A stretch of DNA of 64,000 nt. Source: Litoditis marina. Lineage: Eukaryota; Nematoda; Chromadorea; Rhabditida; Rhabditidae. Below are positions 30,618 to 44,000 of the stretch, in pieces. The stretch spans positions 13,796,090-13,860,089 of the forward strand of contig OZ038437.1 of assembly GCA_964036275.1 (NCBI GenBank). Direction: 5' to 3'. Under the pieces are notes generated by a model. That model worked only from the letters and a program-made list of their open reading frames with translations. It had not been told where the DNA came from and searched no databases. Position 1 is the first letter of the stretch; each line of letters begins with the position of its first letter. A program made the position numbers and the translations under genes.

Positions 30618-31665
30618 ACAACTCCGATTCGTTTCCCCGATTTTCTGAATAAGAACAATCAGAATGACCCAAATAGTTCGTGCACAAGACGTATTTTCTG
30701 CTTTCTGGCTCCGGTTTTCCTCTTTTTCATGATTCTCGGACTGAACCACATGAAAATGCCCCCATTGGGGTCTATGAAGGTACCATTATAATCTTTTCAT
30801 TCCTACTGAGACTGCTAAAGTAAGATTACAAAATTTCAATTCTGTTTTAGTGACGCTGATATTATCAATATTCATAAGAAAACAACGATTGGGAAATTCG
30901 GAGTCTCAGTAGGAGAGATGACGACTATATAGACTCTGCTTCACCAGTCGATGGCCTTGTTCAGTAGTCCTTCAAGAATTCATGAGGCTTTCTAGTGAGC
31001 AATTGTTTCTTTCGGTTTCAAACTTTTAGAGTTTTAGTAGTAATGATGTAGAAGACACAGACAGACGAAATTTGGATAAAATCCAAAAACGTCAACTCAC
31101 CAAACTTTGACCTGTAAGTTGGAGCCCATAGAGAATTGAACTACAAATATAGTCGAAGAGATATGATTGTGTAGGTCTGATTCTCAAAAGCGTGACCCTG
31201 ATATGTTCACTAGTTGTAGTGGGGGGCTAAAATAAAAACCTCTCAACGTCCCTCTTTCAGAACAACCTGGTGTCGAAGTTTGTTGCCGCAAATTTCCTGA
31301 ACTGCAGCCAAATGTGAGTGATACTTTGCTTTTTCATGAATAACTGTAATTCGTACAAACTTAATACGTTTCTCTTACAAAGATGCATGCGGTCGAACTT
31401 CCAGATCAAGGTCCTGGGACCACTTTGGCAAATATTATATTTAATGCTTTGGTGATAGAACTTCCATTCAATCACTCTCTCTGTATAAATAGATTGTACA
31501 TTCACGATTTTGAATTATGAAAACTTTGCTCCCAGCGAGACCCGTGTGTGGATTTTCACCAGTTTGCGTGTGGAAACTTCAACAAGAATCATCGAATGGC
31601 GTCCCACATGACTTCCATGAGCAACTTTCACATTCTTCGACAGCAAGTTACCAAGGCGATGCAAG
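30618..31665 (+). pseudogene. Neprilysin-like (M13) N-terminal fragment, copy C
   Basis: Exons 30618-30779, 31261-31313 and 31536-31665 match those of copy A almost base for base. The same exon (equivalent to 11741-11849) is missing, so the frame breaks between the second and third exons. A further remnant starts at 32794. Confidence 0.8.
30798..30920. mobile_element. MITE-like element, copy C
   Basis: Same insertion as 2247-2369, with CATTCCTACTGAGACTGC and AGTCTCAGTAGGAG ends. Confidence 0.6.
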
Positions 31666-32443
31666 GTATGAAAAGTAATTGTTTTTATATTTTGTGAACG
31701 CACGTCATTGAGAATAGTGCTTTTGCAAAGAGGGAGGTCATTACTTCTGAATTGTAGCATGCTCTGTACACATCACATTAATTAACAGAAAAGTTACGGC
31801 TTTCTTTCATACATTTGCGACATATGTTTCGCATGTAGCCAGAATTGCACCGGAATTCAGAGAATTTTCTACGGCACACTTAACTTTAAATCCAAACTTC
31901 AATCTTTTCTTATTTTCGTAGTTCATTAGTGTCAAACGTTACTAGTTTAGAACTCACAATTTGCAACACGAAAACCCTAGTTCCTGTTGATTCTGAGCAT
32001 TATTCTTGTTCCAGATTTGGAGTGGTTAGCGAACTGCAGAAGTACAGAAAATGATGATTGAACAACACAGTCACGCACCAATCACGAACAGAATGATTGT
32101 TTTTGACAGTTTAAAGGAGGAGGATTATGTGGTCTAACCCAAAGATTCAGTCCTTTAAACTGCAATACATTTTTCAATTGCAGTTTAGAGGACCGTTGAC
32201 ACGGGATTGGTCCACAAAATCATCCTGCTAATGACATTTAGGGAACGTTCATAGTAGAATTTTAGTTTAATCTGCCTGCAAACAGTTTTCAAATACTAGA
32301 TACGGCAAAATAAAACTAGGAACACCGCTGTTTTGAGGCCAAGTCTCTGATACTCTGATAGACTGCGTTTTCATACGTACTGTGAGTCCAACAGTAGGAG
32401 TAGAAATACAAAATTTTCAGTGCATTTCAATTGCGTAGTTATT

Positions 32444-32697
32444 ATGGGAAAAATTGGTAAATGGGTGGGGGGTCATTGTACATCTTCGACAATGAACAAT
32501 CACCCCCCACAATACAAAATGGGGGGTGATAGTACATACCCGGAACTGATGAACAATCACCCCCCACTCAACCCAAGCCTGCAGTAAATAAGCATGGTGT
32601 ATAATCGCCTCCCAAAGGTGGGGGGCGATTGTAGTAGTACGGGCCCTTTTCAACCCATTTTCGACCAGGGTGGGGGGCAAATGTAAACTATTCCCAT
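32444..32697. mobile_element. G-rich inverted-repeat element I, copy C
   Basis: Matches 3894-4145 with small length changes in the G and C runs and one extra AGT near 32637. Confidence 0.65.
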
Positions 32698-32793
32698 TAT
32701 TTTAGATGAGGTTCATAACTTGCAGTTTTAGGAGGATTATCGTACACTACACGTTCAACGTGGTTGATTTATATTGATTTCGACTATTTTCAG

Positions 32794-32880
32794 AGTTAAT
32801 GTGGTTCTCCAGAACATGATTCTTTTCCGGAGTTTTCCAGTGCAAACCGAATTCGCCGATGAATTTGTAAAAAGTGCACT
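32794..32880 (+). pseudogene. Likely M13 exon remnant, copy C
   Basis: Same frame as 17354 (VNVVLQNMILFRSF) and, unlike copy A, it keeps the GTAAAA after GATGAATTT. Confidence 0.4.
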
Positions 32881-32986
32881 GTTCGGGGAAAACGCTCGAT
32901 CAGATCGATTTTGGCCTAGTTTTGTGTTTGTGCAATTTGGGCAATGAAGATTGAACAAGTTCTGTCGAAATAATGGATAAAAACAC

Positions 32987-33299
32987 GGGTTGATTGTACA
33001 ATTGTCCCCCCCCCCCCCTTGAGCCGGAATACGTTGGAATCCAAATGTACAACGTCTTTCTTTACTGCAGGTTCGGATTGAGAGGGGAGCTATTGTTAAA
33101 CAGGGGTTGGTACTAATACCCGCCATTTTGTATTGTGGGCGGTGATTGTTAAACATCGACATTGTACAATTACCCACATTTACAATGACCCATCATTTAC
33201 ATTTACCCCCCTCTCTATAGGGAATCGTAATGGGAGGGGGGTGATAATACTACGGGGGGACTTAAGGTGAGGGGGGGGGGGGCAATTGTACAATTTCCC
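32987..33299. mobile_element. G-rich inverted-repeat element II, copy C
   Basis: Matches 4435-4743. The right-hand G run is 12 long instead of 10, which fits homopolymer slippage. Confidence 0.65.
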
Positions 33300-33649
33300 C
33301 AAATAGTTGATTAAGATGCAATTGCAAGTATCTGTGTCTATGTCAGTTTGATGAGCAGAGGGTTTACGGGAATTGGGAAGAAACTAAGCAAAATATCAAG
33401 GCTGAATCACAACTATACTGTATGTATCGGACAATGTTGCTAGAATGGACAAAATACTTCGGAAATTTCCAAAAGGGTCGACTCACGACCCAAACAGAAC
33501 GGGGTGAAACTATAAACACAGCACAGGGTAATCATTGGACATGTTTCATCTACGTTCAATACATCCCCCCACATAAATCGTATTTTTCGAAAGTTTTCCA
33601 ATTCACATGATCTTTTCCTATCCAATAGAAAGTTGGAGAAAGTTTCCAC

Positions 33650-34160
33650 ACTATCCCAACCTGTCCAGACTTTTCTCGAAATCAGGAAAACACGTTTCTC
33701 AGACTGGTTTGAAAATGGATCCATGGAAAATCTAACAGGTTTCCCTACACTTGTAAACGACGTCTGACCAACTTTAGTTGCGGAGTTCTTGTTTGGAATG
33801 GGAGGGGCAACCAATGCTCTTAGAAAGAGATAAAGACCAAAAAAGAGTATGGTCTATTTTTTTGACTTCAACAGCTAAATTATAGTAGAAACACAACATG
33901 AGTGAAGTATTTTGAGGTAAGTATTCGAACGTTCGAGATTGAGGAATCGGATTGAGTTGTTGTATAGCCTTTTTCATTTCTACGGAGACTCCTACAGTAA
34001 GAACACCAAACTTCCAGACTTGTTCTCTACAAAACATTAATGTTACATGTTACAGCATTCAATCCCGAGTTTAAAATACTGATTGCTTCTAAGAATGTTC
34101 CCGACAGAGTTTCAGTAATTGGAAAGTTTGAATGTGTGATGCAGGCGTATTAGTAGGAAT
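33650..34160. repeat. Unit D, copy in block C
   Basis: Fifth D copy. On the minus strand the conserved start reads MKKAIQQLNPIPQ. Confidence 0.6.
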
Positions 34161-35023
34161 GCTGTAGACTATATTCCAAATTTACAGATTTAGCTCAATC
34201 GGATCAATGTTTCAGCAGTAAACACTATACTCAGATTGCAGTTCAAAACCTTTATCTCTACTTCCAAACGTAACTGTTTCTATAAAGCAGATAGTTTTGT
34301 TCATGATTTACTAAGTATAGAAAACAAAGTTTCCAGCTATTCCCCCAATGCTCTTGGGATCACCATGATTTCATCATCCTGTCTCGTTAGAAACGCCACG
34401 TTTTCGTCTGTCTGTTAACGCGATAGGTTTTGAACAGGTTTCAACCGATTGCAAAGCAAAACTCCAGTATAACTCGGTTTTCGGTCAAGAGGGACCAACT
34501 TAACAATAAAAGTTGGCTATTTTCTATTTTGAGCTGTAGTTTGTAGCAAATTCTCACTACAACACATCAGAAACGAACTAACATAGTAGGATCAAACTAA
34601 AAACACAGCACAAGTTAATTATTCTACAGGTTTCGCCTACGTTTTTCGCTCTACATACCTCGTACAATCAAAATGTTTTCCGATTCACATAACGTTGTCC
34701 TATACGTCCTAATTTGCTCTTCTCAGCGTAGAATGTTAAAATTGGAATTGGTTAATATATCAAACTACAAACACATCAAAACCGGCCGCCATCTATCTTT
34801 TATGTACCGAGGCAACCCCCAATCTTTTAGCCAAGTAACTAATTTGCTCGAGTCCGGCTGCTACGAAGACGAGAGAGTATTCAGATCAATGAGGCCGCAG
34901 ACACCGGCAGACAGGTTCGACTCATAGACAGAAGTGGTTGCCCATTCTATTGACAGTTGTCCAAGAGAAACCTATTTCCATATTAGATCAGGTACAGAAA
35001 AGTGGACAATGACCGATCTAATA

Positions 35024-35068
35024 AGAGAAAGAGAGAGAGAGAGAGAGAAAGAGAGATTGAGAGAGAGA
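35024..35068. repeat. GA microsatellite at the satellite boundary
   Basis: The GA tract of the truncated block T ends GAGAGAGAA and passes directly into the first satellite monomer. Confidence 0.9.
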
Positions 35069-38000
35069 ATTTGGTAATTCATGGACTCTACCTTGTTTGT
35101 TGATTATTATAATAGTTTTAGAGTGTGTTTGTGATATTGAAAGCATCAGATCATACTACAACCCAACAACCCGAGATGGAATCGACTTCCATAAAAATGA
35201 GAAGTGTCAAGGTCCACGTAATACGTAGATTTGGTAATTCATGGACTCTACCTTGTTTGTTGATTATTATAATAGTTTCAGAGTGTGTTTGTGATATTGA
35301 AAGCATCAGATCATACTACAACCCAACAACCCGAGATGGAATCGACTTCCATAAAAATGAGAAGTGTCAAGGTCCACGTAATACGTAGATTTGGTAATTC
35401 ATGGACTCTACCTTGTTTGTTGATTATTATAATAGTTTCAGAGTGTGTTTGTGATATTGGAATCATCAGAACAAACTACAACCCAACAACCCGAGATGGA
35501 ATCGACTTCCATAAAAATGAGAAAGTGTCAAGGTCCACGTAATACGTAGATTTGGTAATTCATGGACTCTACCTTGTTTGTTGATTATTATAATAGTTTC
35601 AGAATGTGTTTGTGATATTGAAAGCATCAGAACAAACTACAACCCAACAAACCGAGATGGAATCGACTTCCATAAAAATGAGAAAGTGTCAAGGTCCACG
35701 TAATACGTAGATTTGGTAATTCATGGACTCTACCTTGTTTGTTGATTATTATAATAGTATTAGAGTGTGTTTGTGATATTGAAAGCATCAGAACAAACTA
35801 CAACCCAACAACCCGAGATGGAATCGACTTCCATAAAAATGAGAAAGTGTCAAGGTCCACGTAATACGTAGATTTGGTAATTCATGGACTCTACCTTGTT
35901 TGTTGATTATTATAATAGTTTCAGAATGTGTTTGTGATATTGAAAGCATCAGAACAAACTACAACCCAACAAACCGAGATGGAATCGACTTCCATAAAAA
36001 TGAGAAAGTGTCAAGGTCCACGTAATACGTAGATTTGGTAATTCATGGACTCTACCTTGTTTGTTGATTATTATAATAGTTTTAGAGTGTGTTTGTGATA
36101 TTGAAAGCATCAGATCATACTACAACCCAACAACCCGAGATGGAATCGACTTCCATAAAAATGAGAAAGTGTCAAGGTCCACGTAATACGTAGATTTGGT
36201 AATTCATGGACTCTACCTTGTTTGTTGATTATTATAATAGTTTTAGAGTGTGTTTGTGATATTGAAAGCATCAGATCATACTACAACCCAACAACCCGAG
36301 ATGGAATCAACTTCCATAAAAATGAGAAAGTGTCAAGGTCCACGTAATACGTAGATTTGGTAATTCATGGACTCTACCTTGTTTGTTGATTATTATAATA
36401 GTTTTAGAGTGTGTTTGTGATATTGAAAGCATCAGATCATACTACAACCCAACAACCCGAGATGGAATCGACTTCCATAAAAATGAGAAGTGCCAAGGTC
36501 CACGTGAATCGTAGATTTGGTAATTCATGGACTCTACCTTGTTTGTTGATTATTATAATAGTTTTAGAGTGTGTTTGTGATATTGGAAGCATCAGAACAA
36601 ACTACAACCCAACAACCCGAGATGGAATCGACTTCCATAAAAATGAGAAGTGCCAAGGTCCACGTGAATCGTAGATTTGGTAATTCATGGACTCTACCTT
36701 GTTTGTTGATTATTATAATAGTTTTAGAGTGTGTTTGTGATATTGGAAGCATCAGATCATACTCCAACCCAACAACCCGAGATGGAATCGACTTCCATAA
36801 AAATGAGAAGTGTCAAGGTCCACGTAATACGTAGATTTGGTAATTCATGGACTCTACCTTGTTTGTTGATTATTATAATAGTTTCAGAGTGTGTTTGTGA
36901 TATTGAAAGCATCAGATCATACTACAACCCAATAAACCGAGATGGAATCGACTTCCATAAAAATGAGAAGTGTCAAGGTCCACGTAATACGTAGATTTGG
37001 TAATTCATGGACTCTACCTTGTTTGTTGATTATTATAATAGTTTCAGAGTGTGTTTGTGATATTGAAAGCATCAGATCATACTACAACCCAACAAACCGA
37101 GATGGAATCGACTTCCATAAAAATGAGAAGTGTCAAGGTCCACGTAATACGTAGATTTGGTAATTCATGGACTCTACCTTGTTTGTTGATTATTATAATA
37201 GTTTCAGAGTGTGTTTGTGATATTGAAAGCATCAGATCATACTACAACCCAACAAACCGAGATGGAATCGACTTCCATAAAAATGAGAAGTGTCAAGGTC
37301 CACGTAATACGTAGATTTGGTAATTCATGGACTCTACCTTGTTTGTTGATTATTATAATAGTTTCAGAGTGTGTTTGTGATATTGAAAGCATCAGATCAT
37401 ACTACAACCCAACAAACCGAGATGGAATCGACTTCCATAAAAATGAGAAGTGTCAAGGTCCACGTAATACGTAGATTTGGTAATTCATGGACTCTACCTT
37501 GTTTGTTGATTATTATAATAGTTTCAGAGTGTGTTTGTGATATTGAAAGCATCAGATCATACTACAACCCAACAAACCGAGATGGAATCGACTTCCATAA
37601 AAATGAGAAGTGTCAAGGTCCACGTAATACGTAGATTTGGTAATTCATGGACTCTACCTTGTTTGTTGATTATTATAATAGTTTCAGAGTGTGTTTGTGA
37701 TATTGAAAGCATCAGATCATACTACAACCCAACAAACCGAGATGGAATCGACTTCCATAAAAATGAGAAGTGTCAAGGTCAACGTAATACGTAGATTTGG
37801 TAATTCATGGACTCTACCTTGTTTGTTGATTATTATAATAGTTTCAGAGTGTGTTTGTGATATTGAAAGCATCAGATCATACTACAACCCAATAAACCGA
37901 GATGGAATCGACTTCCATAAAATGAGAAGTGTCAAGGTCCACGTAATACGTAGATTTGGTAATTCATGGACTCTACCTTGTTTGTTGATTATTATAATAG

Positions 38001-41000
38001 TTTCAGAGTGTGTTTGTGATATTGAAAGCATCAGATCATACTACAACCCAACAAACCGAGATGGAATCGACTTCCATAAAAATGAGAAAGTGTCAAGGTC
38101 CACGTGAATCGTAGATTTGGTAATTCATGGACTCTACCTTGTTTGTTGATTATTATAATAGTTTTAGAGTGTGTTTGTGATATTGAAAGCATCAGAACAA
38201 ACTACAACCCAACAAACCGAGATGGAATCGACTTCCATAAAAATGAGAAGTGTCAAGGTCCACGTAATACGTAGATTTGGTAATTCATGGACTCTACCTT
38301 GTTTGTTGATTATTATAATAGTTTCAGAGTGTGTTTGTGATATTGAAAGCATCAGATCATACTACAACCCAACAAACCGAGATGGAATCGACTTCCATAA
38401 AAATGAGAAAGTGTCAAGGTCCACGTGAATCGTAGATTTGGTAATTCATGGACTCTACCTTGTTTGTTGATTATTATAATAGTTTTAGAGTGTGTTTGTG
38501 ATATTGAAAGCATCAGAACAAACTACAACCCAACAAACCGAGATGGAATCGACTTCCATAAAAATGAGAAAGTGTCAAGGTCCACGTGAATCGTAGATTT
38601 GGTAATTCATGGACTCTACCTTGTTTGTTGATTATTATAATAGTTTTAGAGTGTGTTTGTGATATTGGAAGCATCAGAACAAACTACAACCCAACAAACC
38701 GAGATGGAATCGACTTCCATAAAAATGAGAAGTGTCAAGGTCCACGTGAATCGTAGATTTGGTAATTCATGGACTCTACCTTGTTTGTTGATTATTATAA
38801 TAGTTTTAGAGTGTGTTTGTGATATTGGAAGCATCAGAACAAACTACAACCCAACAACCCGAGATGGAATCGACTTCCATAAAAATGAGAAGTGTCAAGG
38901 TCCACGTGAATCGTAGATTTGGTAATTCATGGACTCTACCTTGTTTGTTGATTATTATAATAGTTTCAGAGTGTGTGTGTGTGATATTGGAAGCATCAGA
39001 ACAAACTACAACCCAACAAACCGAGATGGAATCGACTTCCATAAAAATGAGAAGTGTCAAGGTCCACGTGAATCGTAGATTTGGTAATTCATGGACTCTA
39101 CCTTGTTTGTTGATTATTATAATAGTTTTAGAGTGTGTTTGTGATATTGGAAGCATCAGAACAAACTACAACCCAACAACCCGAGATGGAATCGACTTCC
39201 ATAAAAATGAGAAGTGTCAAGGTCCACGTGAATCGTAGATTTGGTAATTCATGGACTCTACCTTGTTTTTTGATTATTATAATAGTTTTAGAGTGTGTTT
39301 GTGATATTGAAAGCATCAGAACAAACTACAACCCAACAACCCGAGATGGAATCGACTTCCATAAAAATGAGAAAGTGTCAAGGTCCACGTGAATCGTAGA
39401 TTTGGTAATTCATGGACTCTACCTTGTTTGTTGATTATTATAATAGTTTTAGAGTGTGTTTGTGATATTGGAAGCATCAGAACAAACTACAACCCAACAA
39501 CCCGAGATGGAATCGACTTCCATAAAAATGAGAAAGTGTCAAGGTCCACGTGAATCGTAGATTTGGTAATTCATGGACTCTACCTTGTTTTTTGATTATT
39601 ATAATAGTTTTAGAGTGTGTTTGTGATATTGAAAGCATCAGATCATACTACAACCCAACAACCCGAGATGGAATCGACTTCCATAAAAATGAGAAGTGTC
39701 AAGGTCCACGTGAATCGTAGATTTGGTAATTCATGGACTCTACCTTGTTTTTTGATTATTATAATAGTTTTAGAGTGTGTTTGTGATATTGAAAGCATCA
39801 GAACAAACTACAACCCAACAACCCGAGATGGAATCGACTTCCATAAAAATGAGAAGTGTCAAGGTCCACGTGAATCGTAGATTTGGTAATTCATGGACTC
39901 TACCTTGTTTGTTGATTATTATAATAGTTTTAGAGTGTGTTTGTGATATTGGAAGCATCAGAACAAACTACAACCCAACAACCCGAGATGGAATCGACTT
40001 CCATAAAAATGAGAAGTGTCAAGGTCCACGTGAATCGTAGATTTGGTAATTCATGGACTCTACCTTGTTTTTTGATTATTATAATAGTTTTAGAGTGTGT
40101 TTGTGATATTGAAAGCATCAGAACAAACTACAACCCAACAACCCGAGATGGAATCGACTTCCATAAAAATGAGAAAGTGTCAAGGTCCACGTGAATCGTA
40201 GATTTGGTAATTCATGGACTCTACCTTGTTTGTTGATTATTATAATAGTTTTAGAGTGTGTTTGTGATATTGGAAGCATCAGAACAAACTACAACCCAAC
40301 AACCCGAGATGGAATCGACTTCCATAAAAATGAGAAGTGTCAAGGTCCACGTAAATCGTAGATTTGGTAATTCATGGACTCTACCTTGTTTGTTGATTAT
40401 TATAATAGTTTTAGAGTGTGTTTGTGATATTGGAAGCATCAGAACAAACTACAACCCAACAACCCGAGATGGAATCGACTTCCATAAAAATGAGAAAGTG
40501 TCAAGGTCCACGTGAATCGTAGATTTGGTAATTCATGGACTCTACCTTGTTTTTTGATTATTATAATAGTTTTAGAGTGTGTTTGTGATATTGAAAGCAT
40601 CAGAACAAACTACAACCCAACAACCCGAGATGGAATCGACTTCCATAAAAATGAGAAGTGTCAAGGTCCACGTGAATCGTAGATTTGGTAATTCATGGAC
40701 TCTACCTTGTTTTTTGATTATTATAATAGTTTTAGAGTGTGTTTGTGATATTGAAAGCATCAGAACAAACTACAACCCAACAACCCGAGATGGAATCGAC
40801 TTCCATAAAAATGAGAAAGTGTCAAGGTCCACGTGAATCGTAGATTTGGTAATTCATGGACTCTACCTTGTTTGTTGATTATTATAATAGTTTTAGAGTG
40901 TGTTTGTGATATTGGAAGCATCAGAACAAACTACAACCCAACAACCCGAGATGGAATCGACTTCCATAAAAATGAGAAAGTGTCAAGGTCCACGTGAATC

Positions 41001-44000
41001 GTAGATTTGGTAATTCATGGACTCTACCTTGTTTTTTGATTATTATAATAGTTTTAGAGTGTGTTTGTGATATTGAAAGCATCAGAACAAACTACAACCC
41101 AACAACCCGAGATGGAATCGACTTCCATAAAAATGAGAAGTGTCAAGGTCCACGTGAATCGTAGATTTGGTAATTCATGGACTCTACCTTGTTTTTTGAT
41201 TATTATAATAGTTTTAGAGTGTGTTTGTGATATTGAAAGCATCAGAACAAACTACAACCCAACAACCCGAGATGGAATCGACTTCCATAAAAATGAGAAA
41301 GTGTCAAGGTCCACGTGAATCGTAGATTTGGTAATTCATGGACTCTACCTTGTTTGTTGATTATTATAATAGTTTTAGAGTGTGTTTGTGATATTGGAAG
41401 CATCAGAACAAACTACAACCCAACAACCCGAGATGGAATCGACTTCCATAAAAATGAGAAGTGTCAAGGTCCACGTAAATCGTAGATTTGGTAATTCATG
41501 GACTCTACCTTGTTTGTTGATTATTATAATAGTTTTAGAGTGTGTTTGTGATATTGGAAGCATCAGAACAAACTACAACCCAACAACCCGAGATGGAATC
41601 GACTTCCATAAAAATGAGAAAGTGTCAAGGTCCACGTGAATCGTAGATTTGGTAATTCATGGACTCTACCTTGTTTTTTGATTATTATAATAGTTTTAGA
41701 GTGTGTTTGTGATATTGAAAGCATCAGAACAAACTACAACCCAACAACCCGAGATGGAATCGACTTCCATAAAAATGAGAAGTGTCAAGGTCCACGTGAA
41801 TCGTAGATTTGGTAATTCATGGACTCTACCTTGTTTTTTGATTATTATAATAGTTTTAGAGTGTGTTTGTGATATTGAAAGCATCAGAACAAACTACAAC
41901 CCAACAACCCGAGATGGAATCGACTTCCATAAAAATGAGAAAGTGTCAAGGTCCACGTGAATCGTAGATTTGGTAATTCATGGACTCTACCTTGTTTGTT
42001 GATTATTATAATAGTTTTAGAGTGTGTTTGTGATATTGGAAGCATCAGAACAAACTACAACCCAACAACCCGAGATGGAATCGACTTCCATAAAAATGAG
42101 AAAGTGTCAAGGTCCACGTGAATCGTAGATTTGGTAATTCATGGACTCTACCTTGTTTGTTGATTATTATAATAGTTTCAGAGTGTGTTTGTGATATTGA
42201 AAGCATCAGATCATACTACAACCCAACAAACCGAGATGGAATCGACTTCCATAAAAATGAGAAGTGTCAAGGTCCACGTAAATCGTAGATTTGGTAATTC
42301 ATGGACTCTACCTTGTTTGTTGATTATTATAATAGTTTTAGAGTGTGTTTGTGATATTGGAAGCATCAGAACAAACTACAACCCAACAACCCGAGATGGA
42401 ATCGACTTCCATAAAAATGAGAAAGTGTCAAGGTCCACGTGAATCGTAGATTTGGTAATTCATGGACTCTACCTTGTTTTTTGATTATTATAATAGTTTT
42501 AGAGTGTGTTTGTGATATTGAAAGCATCAGAACAAACTACAACCCAACAACCCGAGATGGAATCGACTTCCATAAAAATGAGAAGTGTCAAGGTCCACGT
42601 GAATCGTAGATTTGGTAATTCATGGACTCTACCTTGTTTTTTGATTATTATAATAGTTTTAGAGTGTGTTTGTGATATTGAAAGCATCAGAACAAACTAC
42701 AACCCAACAACCCGAGATGGAATCGACTTCCATAAAAATGAGAAAGTGTCAAGGTCCACGTGAATCGTAGATTTGGTAATTCATGGACTCTACCTTGTTT
42801 GTTGATTATTATAATAGTTTTAGAGTGTGTTTGTGATATTGGAAGCATCAGAACAAACTACAACCCAACAACCCGAGATGGAATCGACTTCCATAAAAAT
42901 GAGAAAGTGTCAAGGTCCACGTGAATCGTAGATTTGGTAATTCATGGACTCTACCTTGTTTGTTGATTATTATAATAGTTTCAGAGTGTGTTTGTGATAT
43001 TGAAAGCATCAGATCATACTACAACCCAACAAACCGAGATGGAATCGACTTCCATAAAAATGAGAAAGTGTCAAGGTCCACGTGAATCGTAGATTTGGTA
43101 ATTCATGGACTCTACCTTGTTTGTTGATTATTATAATAGTTTCAGAGTGTGTTTGTGATATTGAAAGCATCAGATCATACTACAACCCAACAAACCGAGA
43201 TGGAATCGACTTCCATAAAAATGAGAAAGTGTCAAGGTCCACGTGAATCGTAGATTTGGTAATTCATGGACTCTACCTTGTTTTTTGATTATTATAATAG
43301 TTTTAGAGTGTGTTTGTGATATTGAAAGCATCAGATCATACTACAACCCAACAAACCGAGATGGAATCGACTTCCATAAAAATGAGAAAGTGTCAAGGTC
43401 CACGTGAATCGTAGATTTGGTAATTCATGGACTCTACCTTGTTTGTTGATTATTATAATAGTTTCAGAGTGTGTTTGTGATATTGAAAGCATCAGATCAT
43501 ACTACAACCCAACAAACCGAGATGGAATCGACTTCCATAAAAATGAGAAAGTGTCAAGGTCCACGTGAATCGTAGATTTGGTAATTCATGGACTCTACCT
43601 TGTTTGTTGATTATTATAATAGTTTCAGAGTGTGTTTGTGATATTGAAAGCATCAGATCATACTACAACCCAACAACCCGAGATGGAATCGACTTCCATA
43701 AAAATGAGAAGTGCCAAGGTCCACGTGAATCGTAGATTTGGTAATTCATGGACTATACCTTATTCGTTGATTATTATAATAGTTTCAGAGTGTGTTTGTG
43801 ATATTGGAAGCATCAGATCATACTACAACCCAATAAACCGAGATGGAATCGACTTCCATAAAAATGAGAAAGTGTCAAGGTCCACGTGAATCGTAGATTT
43901 GGTAATTCATGGACTCTACCTTGTTTGTTGATTATTATAATAGTTTCAGAGTGTGTTTGTGATATTGAAAGCATCAGATCATACTACAACCCAACAACCC

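Larger units (their letters stand above)
28553..35018 (+). repeat. Segmental duplication, copy C
   Basis: Counterpart of 1-6460, including the hairpin, the broken M13 fragment, both G-rich elements, unit D and the start of block T. It runs into the GA tract and is then replaced by the satellite. Confidence 0.93.
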
